NCBI RefSeq assembly: GCF_013003985.1
Contig: NZ_CP053073.1
Location: 1,364,001-1,428,000, forward strand
DNA: 64,000 nucleotides
Reading direction: 5' to 3'
Source of the DNA: Usitatibacter palustris
Lineage (GTDB): Bacteria; Pseudomonadota; Gammaproteobacteria; Burkholderiales; Usitatibacteraceae
Shown: positions 9,136 to 19,910 of the stretch, one piece after another
How the letters are laid out: each line of letters opens with the position of its first letter
How positions within the stretch are numbered: position 1 is the first letter of the stretch
Made by a program: the position numbers and the translations under genes
Notes under the pieces: generated by a model
The model's input: the letters and a program-made list of their open reading frames with translations, nothing else
Database searches by the model: none
Told to the model about the DNA's origin: nothing

Positions 9136-9969
9136 TCAGTCAACGAAGATGTCCTGGAACAACTCGGTTCCGGGATTGAGCGCGTAGCGCTCGAAGTCCT
9201 TCACCCCCGCCTCCCGCAGCACCTTTTCGTCGATGAAGAAGTTTCCCGTCGTCTTGCGGGATTCCGACGTGAGGATCACGTGCGCGGCATCCGCCATGAT
9301 CTCCGGCGTGCGGCTCGCCTTGAGGATCTCCTCGGGGAAGTGAACCTCGACCGCGGCGGTCGCGATGGTCGTGCGCGGCCACAACGAATTCACGGCGATG
9401 CCGTCCTTCGCGAACTCCGCGCTCATCCCGAGCGTGCACATGCTCATGCCGTACTTGCTCATCGTGTACGCCGTGTAGTGCTGGAACCATTCGGGCTTCA
9501 TCGAGAGCGGCGGCGACATCGTGAGGATGTGCGGGTTGCGGCCGGCCTTCGCGCTTTCCTTGAGGTAGGGAATCGCGGCGCGGGAACAGAGGAACGTGGC
9601 GCGCGCATTCACCGTGAGCATCAGGTCGTAGCGCTTGGCCGGCGTCTCGAGCGTGGGCGTGAGGCTGATCGCGCTCGCGTTGTTGATGAGGATGTCGAGG
9701 CTGCCGAACTTGTCGGCCGCCTGCTTGATCGCCGCGTCGATCGCGGCGTCGTCGCGCACGTCGAGCTGGATCGCGAGGCCCTTGCCGCCCGCGGCATCGA
9801 CCTCGGCGGCCACCGAGTGGATCGTTCCCTTCAGCGTGGCGTGCGGATCGGACGTCTTGGAAGCGATGACGACGTTCGCGCCATCCTTGCCGGCGCGGAT
9901 CGCGATCTCGCGGCCGATGCCCCGTGATGCACCGGTGATGAAGAGCGTTTTTCCCTTGAGCGTGGCCAT
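9136..9969 (-). CDS. Short-chain dehydrogenase/reductase, HSDL2-like
   Basis: NAD(P)-dependent oxidoreductase of 277 residues. The Rossmann motif TGASRGIG is at 12-19, NNAS at 96-99, Ser152 precedes the catalytic pair Tyr168 and Lys172 in YTMSK, and the loop LWPRTTIATAA follows. The sequence resembles the hydroxysteroid dehydrogenase-like protein 2 subgroup; the substrate is unknown. It is the last gene of the pepA-to-SDR operon, 11 bp after the MFS gene, and ends against the inverted repeat. Confidence 0.9.
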   Translation of the reverse strand: MATLKGKTLFITGASRGIGREIAIRAGKDGANVVIASKTSDPHATLKGTIHSVAAEVDAAGGKGLAIQLDVRDDAAIDAAIKQAADKFGSLDILINNASAISLTPTLETPAKRYDLMLTVNARATFLCSRAAIPYLKESAKAGRNPHILTMSPPLSMKPEWFQHYTAYTMSKYGMSMCTLGMSAEFAKDGIAVNSLWPRTTIATAAVEVHFPEEILKASRTPEIMADAAHVILTSESRKTTGNFFIDEKVLREAGVKDFERYALNPGTELFQDIFVD

Positions 9970-9980
9970 GCGTTTTCTCC

Positions 9981-11252
9981 TTATTGGGGCGGTTCCGGCG
10001 AGGCGGGGATGATACCGCGGCTGACGTAGACGGGCCGCATGTGCTGGCGGAAAGCGGGCATCTGCCAGAGGAAGATCGCGCCCGCCACGAGGCAGATGAT
10101 GCCGCCCACGAGGAACGTATTGGGCGCGCCGATGTGCTCGGCGAGGTAGCCCGCGCTGATGTGGCCCAGCGGCGCCGAGCCGATGAAGAACATCGTGTAG
10201 TAGCTGAGCACGCGGCTGCGCATGTTCTCGTCCACGATCGCCTGCATGATCGTGTTGCTCGTGGCGCCGACCATGAACAGGCCGAAGCCCGCCATCATCA
10301 TGAGCACGAACGAGAGGAACACCTCGCGCGAGAAGCAGAAGCCGATCGCGCCCACGCCGCCGATGACCGCGGCGATGCCGATCCAGCGCGCGAGGCCGCG
10401 GATCGTGGGGCGCCGCGCGAGGCTGATGGCGGCAATCACCGCACCCAGGCCCACCGCACCGATGAAGAGCCCCACCAACTCCGCGCCGCTGTCGAAGGTC
10501 TTCACGGCGATGGCGGGCATGAGGGTCGCGTGCGGGCTGATCGAGAAGCTCACGACCGCGAGCATGAAGAGCATGCGCCGCAGCGGCAGGAAGCCCATGG
10601 CGAAGCGCCAGCCCTCGGCGAGGTCCGCGAGCAGGCGCGTGGGTTCGCGTGGCGGCCGCCGGTGCACGACTCGCGTGCGCGCGAGCGCGCCGATCACCGC
10701 GACGTAGGAAACCGCGTTGATCGCGAAACACACCGTCTCGTTGGTCGCGGCGATGATCAGTCCGCCGATCGAAGGTCCCACCAGCCGCGTGCCGTTCATC
10801 AGCATGGAGTTCAGTGCGATGGCATTGGACAGGTCCTCGCGATTCTCCAGGAGTTGCGCGAAGATCGACTGGCGCGTGGGCGTCTCGAACGCGTTGCACA
10901 GCCCCGAGAACAGCGCGAATCCCGCGAGGACCGGCATCGTGATCAGGTGCATCCCGGTGAGGATGGCGAGCGCCGTGGCGTTCAGCATCAGCAGCGAGAG
11001 CACCACCATCAGGATCTTCCGGCGCGGCAGGCGGTCGCCGAGCACGCCGGCGATCGGCGAGAGGAAGAGGTACGGGACGGCGTTCAGGAAGCCGATGAGG
11101 CCCGTGAACGAGGTGGAACCCGAGATCCGGTAGGCGAGCCACATGAGGGCCACCGACTGCACCCAGGTCCCGAGCATCGAGACCAGCTGGCCGATGAAGT
11201 ACCGGCGATAGTTGGGCGAGTTGAGCGCGCGGAGGCTGGTGGGGAGCGGCAC
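9981..11252 (-). CDS. MFS transporter
   Basis: Twelve-helix major facilitator of 423 residues, of the group that includes enterobactin-exporter-like permeases. The GDRLPRRKILM motif between helices 2 and 3 (about residues 71-81) is the MFS signature loop, and the central loop around HRRPPREPTRLL separates the halves. Substrate cannot be inferred. It starts 10 bp after the end of valS and is followed 11 bp later by the SDR gene, so it is co-transcribed with housekeeping genes. Confidence 0.9.
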   Translation of the reverse strand: MPLPTSLRALNSPNYRRYFIGQLVSMLGTWVQSVALMWLAYRISGSTSFTGLIGFLNAVPYLFLSPIAGVLGDRLPRRKILMVVLSLLMLNATALAILTGMHLITMPVLAGFALFSGLCNAFETPTRQSIFAQLLENREDLSNAIALNSMLMNGTRLVGPSIGGLIIAATNETVCFAINAVSYVAVIGALARTRVVHRRPPREPTRLLADLAEGWRFAMGFLPLRRMLFMLAVVSFSISPHATLMPAIAVKTFDSGAELVGLFIGAVGLGAVIAAISLARRPTIRGLARWIGIAAVIGGVGAIGFCFSREVFLSFVLMMMAGFGLFMVGATSNTIMQAIVDENMRSRVLSYYTMFFIGSAPLGHISAGYLAEHIGAPNTFLVGGIICLVAGAIFLWQMPAFRQHMRPVYVSRGIIPASPEPPQ

Positions 11253-11262
11253 GTCCGCGCGT

Positions 11263-14028
<2,766 letters not shown>

Positions 14029-14039
14029 TTTCGCTTCTT

Positions 14040-14387
14040 CTACTTTCGTTTCAGGGCTTCGGTCACCGCATCTCCGATGGCATTGGCGACTTCCTGGCGG
14101 AGGTCACCGAGCGCGCTCGCGACGGCGACGTGGACTTCGGCTTGCAGGTGTTCCACGAGGCGCTTCTCGAGGTCGGCGGCGAGCCGGCCTTCGACTTCGG
14201 CGATCACGTGCGTGAAGATCTCGCGGGCCATGTCCGCGGCAGGGCCTTCGGGCGCATTGCCACCGGGACGCTCGACGATATCCGTGAGCACCGGGATGCC
14301 GCCGGTATCCGACCCCGAGCTGGGCGAGGAAATCGCGTGGCGCTTGAGGAGGGAGTCGGCTTTGTCGATGAGGTCTCGGTCGGACAC
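14040..14387 (-). CDS. Hypothetical protein between holC and valS
   Basis: Small protein of about 115 residues. The N-terminal part ([16 protein letters not shown]) is polar; a Ser/Gly/Pro-rich stretch follows, then an amphipathic helical C-terminal half with periodic Val/Ala/Leu that could form a coiled coil. No known domain is recognised. The GTG at 14387 is preferred; a TTG at 14393 overlapping the holC stop would add two residues. Its fixed position between holC and valS indicates a real, co-translated gene, but no function can be assigned. Confidence 0.75.
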   Translation of the reverse strand: MSDRDLIDKADSLLKRHAISSPSSGSDTGGIPVLTDIVERPGGNAPEGPAADMAREIFTHVIAEVEGRLAADLEKRLVEHLQAEVHVAVASALGDLRQEVANAIGDAVTEALKRK

Positions 14388-14389
14388 GG

Positions 14390-14809
14390 TCAACCCTCGA
14401 TGGCGTTCACGGTGATCTCGTAGCCGCGCTTCTTGTACGAGGCATAGCGGCCGCGGGCGCGCTGCTTGTCTTCGTCGCCGGCCGACACGATCTCCAGCAG
14501 CCGCTCGAACGTCGGGAAGAAGGGCGGCTCTTCGTCGGAGAGGTTGATCAGCACGTCGTGGTGCGGGAGCTCATCGCCGGACGCGGCGAGGATCACCGGC
14601 GTTTCGGAAGCGACGGCCGCGCCCAGCATGCAATGCGGGACGAAGCGGATCGACTGGAAAGTCCACAGCGAGCGATCGAAGTCCGCGAGGACCTGCGGAT
14701 CCGGCGACCAGGCGATCACGCGCTTCGACTGCTCGAACGCCTTGGCGGCGAGGCGGCAGGCGAAGCGCTGCTTGTCTTCGGCGTAGTGGTAGAAGTCGAT
14801 GCGGGTCAC
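14390..14809 (-). CDS. holC: DNA polymerase III subunit chi (HolC)
   Basis: Clamp-loader accessory subunit (139 residues) that links the polymerase III holoenzyme to single-strand binding protein. TRIDFYHYAEDK at the N-terminus, the FVPHCMLGA segment and the ILINLSDEEPPFFPTF-like stretch near residues 86-100 are family features. The GTG start at 14809 overlaps the pepA stop (GTGA). The pepA-holC pairing is conserved in proteobacteria. Confidence 0.93.
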   Translation of the reverse strand: MTRIDFYHYAEDKQRFACRLAAKAFEQSKRVIAWSPDPQVLADFDRSLWTFQSIRFVPHCMLGAAVASETPVILAASGDELPHHDVLINLSDEEPPFFPTFERLLEIVSAGDEDKQRARGRYASYKKRGYEITVNAIEG

Positions 14810-16293
14810 GCGGCGCGCTTCACCAGGAAGTGAGCGAGCAGCGGCACGGGCCGACCCGTTGCGCCTTTTTCGGCTCCGGACTTCCACGCGGTTCCCGCGA
14901 TGTCCAGGTGCGCCCACGAATACGCCTTCGTGAAGCGCGACAGGAAGCACGCGGCGGTGACGGAGCCGGCAGCGCGCGACGCAATGTTGGGGATGTCCGC
15001 GAAGTTGGACTTCAGCCCCTCCTGGTATTCGTCCCAGAGCGGCATGTGCCACGCGCGGTCCCAGGATTCCTCGCCGGCGTGCAGCAGCTCGCGCGCGAGC
15101 GGATCGCTGTTGGCGAAGAGGCCGGTGGCGACGTGGCCGAGCGCAATCACCATCGCACCCGTAAGCGTGGCGATGTCCACGACCGCGGCGGGCTTGTACT
15201 TCTCGACGTAGGTCAGTGCGTCGCAGAGGATCAGGCGGCCCTCGGCGTCGGTGTTGAGGATCTCGACCGTCTGGCCCGACATCGTCGTGACGATGTCGCC
15301 GGGCTTCACGGCCATGCCGCCGGGCATGTTCTCGGTGGCGGGAATGACGCCGATCACGTTGAGCGGCAGCTTCATCAGCGCGATGGCCTTCATCGTGCCG
15401 AGCACGCTCGCGGCACCACACATGTCGTACTTCATCTCATCCATCTCGGCGGCGGGCTTGAGCGAGATGCCGCCCGTGTCGAAGGTCACGCCCTTGCCGA
15501 CGAGCGCGACCGGGGCGTCTTCCTTCTTGCCGCCCAGGTACTCCATGACGATCAGCTTCGGCGGCTGGCGGCTTCCCTGCGCAACGGCGAGGAAGGAGCC
15601 CATGCCGAGCTTCTCCATGTCCTTCTGCTCGAGCACCTCGACCTTGAAGCCATGCTTCTTGCCGAGGTCCTGCGCCTGCTCGCCGAGATAGGTCGGCGTG
15701 CAGATGTTCGCGGGAAGATTGCCGAGGTCCTTCGCGAAACAGGCACCCTCCGCGATCGCGTATCCGCGCGCGACGGCCGCTTCCCCTTCGGGAATCTCAC
15801 CACGGCTGTCGACATGCAGCGACACCTTGCGCAGCGCGCGCTTGGCGGGGACGGCCTTGGTTTTCAGTTGGTCGAAGCGATAGACGCCGTCCATGATCGT
15901 GAGCACGGCCTGCTCGACCTTCCAGCCGGTGTCGCGCCGCTTGATCGGGAGGTCCGTGAGGCAGAGCATGACTTCGGTCGCGCCAGTGGTCTTGAGCCCC
16001 TTGGTCGCGGTGGCGAGCGCGGTGCGATACGCCGTCTCGTGGAAATCGCGTTCGCGGCCGAGGCCCACGAGCAGCACGCGATCCGACGGAATCTTGGGAA
16101 CGTTGTGCAGGAGGAGGCAGGTGCCGGCCTTGCCCTCGAGGTCACCGCGGCGCAACACCTCCGCGACATATCCGCCCGAGGCCTTGTCGATATCCATCGC
16201 CGAGACCGAGAGCTTGCGACCTTCGAAGACGCCGACGACCACGCAGCCCGTGCGTTGCTTCTCGGGACTGCCACTCTTTATGCTAAATTCCAT
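14806..16293 (-). CDS. pepA: Leucyl aminopeptidase PepA (M17)
   Basis: Cytosolic hexameric aminopeptidase of 495 residues with two metal ions per subunit. The C-terminal catalytic domain has Lys267, Asp272 and Asp290 and the signature NTDAEGRL at 347-354, supplying Asp349 and Glu351 as metal ligands. The N-terminal domain (1-160) is the macro-like regulatory part; in E. coli PepA also binds DNA, which cannot be judged here. It is the first gene of a six-gene leftward operon, divergent from lptF with 52 bp between. Confidence 0.96.
   Translation of the reverse strand: MEFSIKSGSPEKQRTGCVVVGVFEGRKLSVSAMDIDKASGGYVAEVLRRGDLEGKAGTCLLLHNVPKIPSDRVLLVGLGRERDFHETAYRTALATATKGLKTTGATEVMLCLTDLPIKRRDTGWKVEQAVLTIMDGVYRFDQLKTKAVPAKRALRKVSLHVDSRGEIPEGEAAVARGYAIAEGACFAKDLGNLPANICTPTYLGEQAQDLGKKHGFKVEVLEQKDMEKLGMGSFLAVAQGSRQPPKLIVMEYLGGKKEDAPVALVGKGVTFDTGGISLKPAAEMDEMKYDMCGAASVLGTMKAIALMKLPLNVIGVIPATENMPGGMAVKPGDIVTTMSGQTVEILNTDAEGRLILCDALTYVEKYKPAAVVDIATLTGAMVIALGHVATGLFANSDPLARELLHAGEESWDRAWHMPLWDEYQEGLKSNFADIPNIASRAAGSVTAACFLSRFTKAYSWAHLDIAGTAWKSGAEKGATGRPVPLLAHFLVKRAA
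16255..16284 (+). promoter_or_regulatory. Candidate lptF promoter
   Basis: TTGCTT (16255-16260) and TATGCT (16279-16284) are 18 bp apart, giving a start about 54 nt before the lptF GTG. It overlaps the beginning of pepA on the other strand. A TATAAT on the minus strand (16338-16333) is the likely -10 box for pepA, without a clear -35. Sequence match only. Confidence 0.35.
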
Positions 16294-16345
16294 TTGTTTT
16301 CCTTGACTTGGGTGCGCCTCCCGCACCTCAGGATTATATCCCGCC

Positions 16346-17425
16346 GTGATCTTCCAGCGCAGCCTGATCCGCGAATTCAGCTTGGTCGCGATGGCGGTCG
16401 TCGGCGTTTTGCTCGCGATCATCCTGACTCGGCTGCTGATACTGCTGCTGGGCAAGGCGGCGACGGGTGACGTCCTGCCCGAAGCGGTGTTCGGGCTCAT
16501 CGCCTTCGGCATCCTCAACTACCTTCCGGTCCTGCTCGGTATCGCGGTGTTTGCGGCCGTGCTCCTCACGCTCTCGCGCAGCTATCGCGATAGCGAGATG
16601 ACCGTGTGGTTCACCTCCGGTCTTTCGCTCGCGGCATGGGTCACGCCCGTGCTGCAGTTCTGCCTGCCCGTTGCGCTCGTGTGCGCGCTGCTCTCGTTCG
16701 CCGTGTCGCCGTGGTCGCAGGCGCAAAGCGTCGAGTACCAGCGCCTGCTGCTCTCACGCGATGAAGTGGCGGGGGTCACGCCCGGCGTGTTCCGCGAATC
16801 GCGCAACTCCGAGCGCGTGTTCTTCGTGGACAAGCTTTCCGCGGACGATGCCGAAGTGAACAACGTGTTCGTGCAGTCGACGGAGCGCGACCGCATGGGC
16901 GTGATGGTGGCCGAGCGCGGCTTCCTCGAGACCGCGGAGAACGGCGATCGCTTCGTGGTGCTGCTGAAGGGCCGCCGCTACGAAGGCACGCCCGGGACGC
17001 TCGACTACCGCACGGTGGATTTCGACCGCTACGCGATCCGCATCGAGGCGAAGGAAGCCAAGCGCGAGGCGCCCACCAACAAGCAGAAGTCCACGCTCGA
17101 CCTCTTCGACGATCCCACACCGCCCCATGCCGCCGAGCTTCACTGGCGCTTCGCCACACCCCTCGCGGTCGTGATCATGGGGCTCTTCGCGATCCCGCTC
17201 GCGTTCGTGAACCCGCGCTCGGGCCGCTCCTGGAACCTGCTCCTCGCGGTGCTCGTCTACGCGCTCTACTCGAACCTGCTGTCGATCTTCCAGGCCTGGA
17301 CCGCGCAGGGAAAGATCCCCGTCTGGCTGGGCCTGTGGCCCGTGCACGGGGCGATGGTCCTGATCCTGCTGATCCTTTTCTCGCGCCAGCTCTTCTCCTT
17401 CCACAAGCTGATACTGGGAAGGTGA
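16346..17425 (+). CDS. lptF: LPS export ABC transporter permease LptF
   Basis: Inner-membrane permease of the LptB2FG complex that extracts lipopolysaccharide from the inner membrane. The 359-residue product has three N-terminal helices (about 15-35, 50-75, 95-120), a periplasmic beta-jellyroll (about 125-265), and three C-terminal helices (about 268-355). The conserved FQRSLIREF start and SRSYRDSEMTVWFTSG cytoplasmic loop identify LptF. The start is GTG at 16346. lptG, normally directly downstream, is absent here; a tRNA gene follows instead. Confidence 0.94.
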   Translation: MIFQRSLIREFSLVAMAVVGVLLAIILTRLLILLLGKAATGDVLPEAVFGLIAFGILNYLPVLLGIAVFAAVLLTLSRSYRDSEMTVWFTSGLSLAAWVTPVLQFCLPVALVCALLSFAVSPWSQAQSVEYQRLLLSRDEVAGVTPGVFRESRNSERVFFVDKLSADDAEVNNVFVQSTERDRMGVMVAERGFLETAENGDRFVVLLKGRRYEGTPGTLDYRTVDFDRYAIRIEAKEAKREAPTNKQKSTLDLFDDPTPPHAAELHWRFATPLAVVIMGLFAIPLAFVNPRSGRSWNLLLAVLVYALYSNLLSIFQAWTAQGKIPVWLGLWPVHGAMVLILLILFSRQLFSFHKLILGR

Positions 17426-17486
17426 GGGCGTTGCCGGTATAATTTCGGGCTTCCTTGCGGCAACCGCTTGGAAGTTGTGCCACCGC

Positions 17487-17577
17487 GGAGAGGTGGATGA
17501 GCGGTTTAAGTCGCACGCCTGGAAAGCGTGTTTAGGTTAATAGCCTAACGCGGGTTCGAATCCCGCCCTCTCCGCCA
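17487..17577 (+). tRNA. tRNA-Ser (GGA anticodon)
   Basis: 91-nt class II tRNA with CCA encoded. The acceptor stem pairs GGAGAGG with CCTCTCC. The anticodon stem CACGC/GCGTG encloses the loop CTGGAAA (anticodon GGA), a long variable arm follows, and the T-loop reads GGTTCGAATCC. It lies just downstream of lptF. Confidence 0.97.
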
Positions 17578-17583
17578 CGTCAT

Positions 17584-17880
17584 TCAATGACGGTCGAACA
17601 CGCAGCGCCATTCCTGCACGAACGCGGCGCCATTCACCGACTCGAAGCCCCTCATCAGCAGCGCGTCCGTCCCGAGCGCCACCAGCACCGGCTCGTACAG
17701 CGGCGACACCAGCTCGTCGGTTCGTGACCCTTGTGGATCGCGCTCGTGCAGATGCAAGGCCGTGGTGCTGACGCTGCCGGTTACCTTGGTCTGGAGTTGC
17801 AGGTATCCCGCGATGGGCTTGCGGAGGTCCGCGCGAACTCGCCGGCCGTTACTTCGCAACAGGTAGACGCGCGCTCTCAC
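17584..17880 (-). CDS. Hypothetical protein
   Basis: Predicted 98-residue soluble protein starting at a GTG. It is basic at the N-terminus (MRARVYLLRSNGRRVRADLRKP) and acidic/mixed after, with a C-terminal WRCVFDRH. No recognised domain. It lies 7 bp from the tRNA-Ser 3' end on the opposite strand. The reading frame is plausible from composition and compactness, but no homology is recalled, so it may be spurious. Confidence 0.5.
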   Translation of the reverse strand: MRARVYLLRSNGRRVRADLRKPIAGYLQLQTKVTGSVSTTALHLHERDPQGSRTDELVSPLYEPVLVALGTDALLMRGFESVNGAAFVQEWRCVFDRH

Positions 17881-18019
17881 GCGCCCATGCTAGGGCTGTG
17901 GCGCGCGCGAGTGAAATATGGCGTCGCAATGTGAATAACCCGGGTGCGGGCCGCCTTCGGTGGAGCGAGTTATCCAATGGCGTTGGCGCGTGATCGCCGT
18001 TTGCGTTTACCCTGCCGGC

Positions 18020-18530
18020 GTGAACATCGTCGAAACCCCCCCGCTTGTCGCTCCGCCGCCTCGTCCTCGAGGACGCGCCCTTCATCGTCGAGTTGGTGAA
18101 CGATCCGGGGTGGATCCGCTTCATCGGCGACCGCAACGTGCACTCGCTCGACGACGCGCGCCGCTATCTCGAGAACGGCCCGATGAAGCTCTACGCGAAG
18201 CATGGCTTCGGCCTGTGGATCGTCGAGCGCAGGAGCGATGGCGCGCCGGTCGGGATGTGCGGGCTCGTGAAGCGCGACCAGCTGGAGGACGTGGATCTCG
18301 GCTTCGCGTTCCTTCCCGCGTACCGGGGGCAGGGCTACGCCCACGAAGCCTCCGTGGGCGTGCTCGACTACGCGTGGGGAAAGCTCGGCTTCAAGCGCAT
18401 CGTCGCGATCTTCACGGCGAGCAACGAGATCTCCGAGCGCTTGCTGCGCAAGCTCGGCTTCGTGCCCGAGGGCACGCGCGAGCTCACTCCCGGCGATCCG
18501 GTCAACCTCTACGCCTGGTCGCGTTCCTAG
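18020..18530 (+). CDS. GNAT N-acetyltransferase, RimJ/RimL type (5' frame offset)
   Basis: Acetyl-CoA-dependent N-acetyltransferase. The uninterrupted frame from a TTG at 18045 gives 161 residues, including the acetyl-CoA loop RGQGYAHEA (about 93-101) and the helix SERLLRKLGF near the end. The usual start of this family (ETPRLxLRRL) is missing from that frame. It reappears if translation begins at the GTG at 18020 and one C is removed from the seven-C run at about 18037-18043, giving MNIVETPRLSLRRL. Coordinates here include that upstream part. Either a real single-base insertion, a sequencing error or slippage explains it; the intact core suggests recent change or error. Confidence 0.8.
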
Positions 18531-19804
18531 CGGTCTCGCACCACGCGGATGATCGGGCCTGAATCCGGCCCGAAGAGCCACACGGTGTAGACAGCGGCGG
18601 GCTCGAGCGCCACCCCCGCAAGCGTTGCGATGACCGTCTCGGTACCCGCGCGCTTGAACGTGAAGGTGTAAGTCGTATCCGCCGCGAGCGTGATCGGTGT
18701 GGTCACGGTCGCCGACTTGAAGGCGAGGTTCGTGGCCTTGCTTTCGGTATTCACGACGACATCCACCGCCGCGGCCGAGGGCAGGACGTTCGCGTAGCGC
18801 ACGTTGGCGACCGTCGTCGCCGGGAAGATATTGGCGTCGGTAAACACGACCAGCTCCGGCGCGGCGAGCGTGTTCACGGCGACGACCGTGAAGTCGCCCG
18901 CGGCATCGAGCGTCTTGGCGAGCGTGGCGATGCTCGTGCCCGGCACATTCGACGACTCGATCGTCAGCGTGCGCGCCCCCGAGGCGACCGTGGTGTAGCT
19001 CGTCGCCACCGACGTGTAGACGGTGTCGTTCGCGAAGGCCACGCCGTTCGCCCTGAAATTGAGGGTCGAGCCGAGAATGGCGTTCGCGTACTTCACGCGG
19101 GCCAGCGGGTTCGCGACGAACGTGCCGCCGTCCATCGTGAGCAGCATCGCATTGGTGAGACCGCCGCCATTGGCCGGGAAGCTCACGATGGTGTTCTCGG
19201 ATCCGCCTCCGAAAGCCCGAGGTGCGGCCTGGAACATGATGTTCTTGGTCCCGGACTCGGTGAGGATGACGGTGTACGTGCCCTCGTCCATCTCGATGTA
19301 CTGGGAGGTGTTGCCGAAGCCCACGCCCCCGATCAGCGGCGTGGCGTTGGAAATGTCCGCGCTGGTTCCGAAATAGAGGTCGACCGGAAGCAGGTTGATC
19401 GTCGCGCTCGCGAGGCGAACGGCGATCTTGTTGTTCCGGGGCGAGAAATAATCGTCGAGCAACTGCAGGGTCGCCACGGCATTGGGGAAACCGACCACCA
19501 GCATCGTCGTGCGCGTGCCGTCGATGAAGGCGAGATCGCGTTCCACGATCACCGTGCCGTTCGCCGAGGTGCGCACCTTCACGTTGCGTGAACCCGCCTT
19601 GAAGTTCGTGAATTCGGAGATGTTCGTGTACGTGACGCCTGACGCCTTCGGGTCGTCGTTGACGAGGACGTCGATGGCGTCGAGGCCGGGAACCGCATGC
19701 ACGACCCGCAGGTCGGCGGAGTTCTGGTTGCGTCCTTCATTCGAGCAAGCCGCGAGAAGCGCGCACGCCACCACGACGAGGCCAAGCCATCCGAATTTCT
19801 TCAC
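18527..19804 (-). CDS. DUF4397-domain lipoprotein
   Basis: Exported 425-residue protein with a lipobox LLAAC at about 16-20, so it should be anchored to a membrane by lipid at Cys20. The RVVHAVPGLDAIDVLVND segment (about 33-50) is typical of DUF4397, and similar beta-strand units (RLASATINLLPVDLYF, RYANVLPSAAAVDVVVN) recur near residues 130 and 335, indicating two or three repeated domains. Ser/Thr/Ala-rich with almost no Cys after the lipobox. Function is unknown. It is divergent from eptA (about 106 bp between), and its 3' end overlaps the GNAT stop by 4 bp. Confidence 0.85.
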   Translation of the reverse strand: MKKFGWLGLVVVACALLAACSNEGRNQNSADLRVVHAVPGLDAIDVLVNDDPKASGVTYTNISEFTNFKAGSRNVKVRTSANGTVIVERDLAFIDGTRTTMLVVGFPNAVATLQLLDDYFSPRNNKIAVRLASATINLLPVDLYFGTSADISNATPLIGGVGFGNTSQYIEMDEGTYTVILTESGTKNIMFQAAPRAFGGGSENTIVSFPANGGGLTNAMLLTMDGGTFVANPLARVKYANAILGSTLNFRANGVAFANDTVYTSVATSYTTVASGARTLTIESSNVPGTSIATLAKTLDAAGDFTVVAVNTLAAPELVVFTDANIFPATTVANVRYANVLPSAAAVDVVVNTESKATNLAFKSATVTTPITLAADTTYTFTFKRAGTETVIATLAGVALEPAAVYTVWLFGPDSGPIIRVVRDR

Positions 19805-19910
19805 GACGATCCTTCCTTGCTTTTGCGTTGCATCAATATGAGGCCAACATTATGGGGCCGAATCGGTCCCCGAGCACGCCGAGCATCACGGCTGGGCTTA
19901 GCATTGGGGT

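Noticed and set aside
9136..11142. A single long SDR protein with an N-terminal extension
   Set aside because: The extra part reads through the MFS gene in another frame. The real SDR start is the ATG at 9969, just before the family motif.
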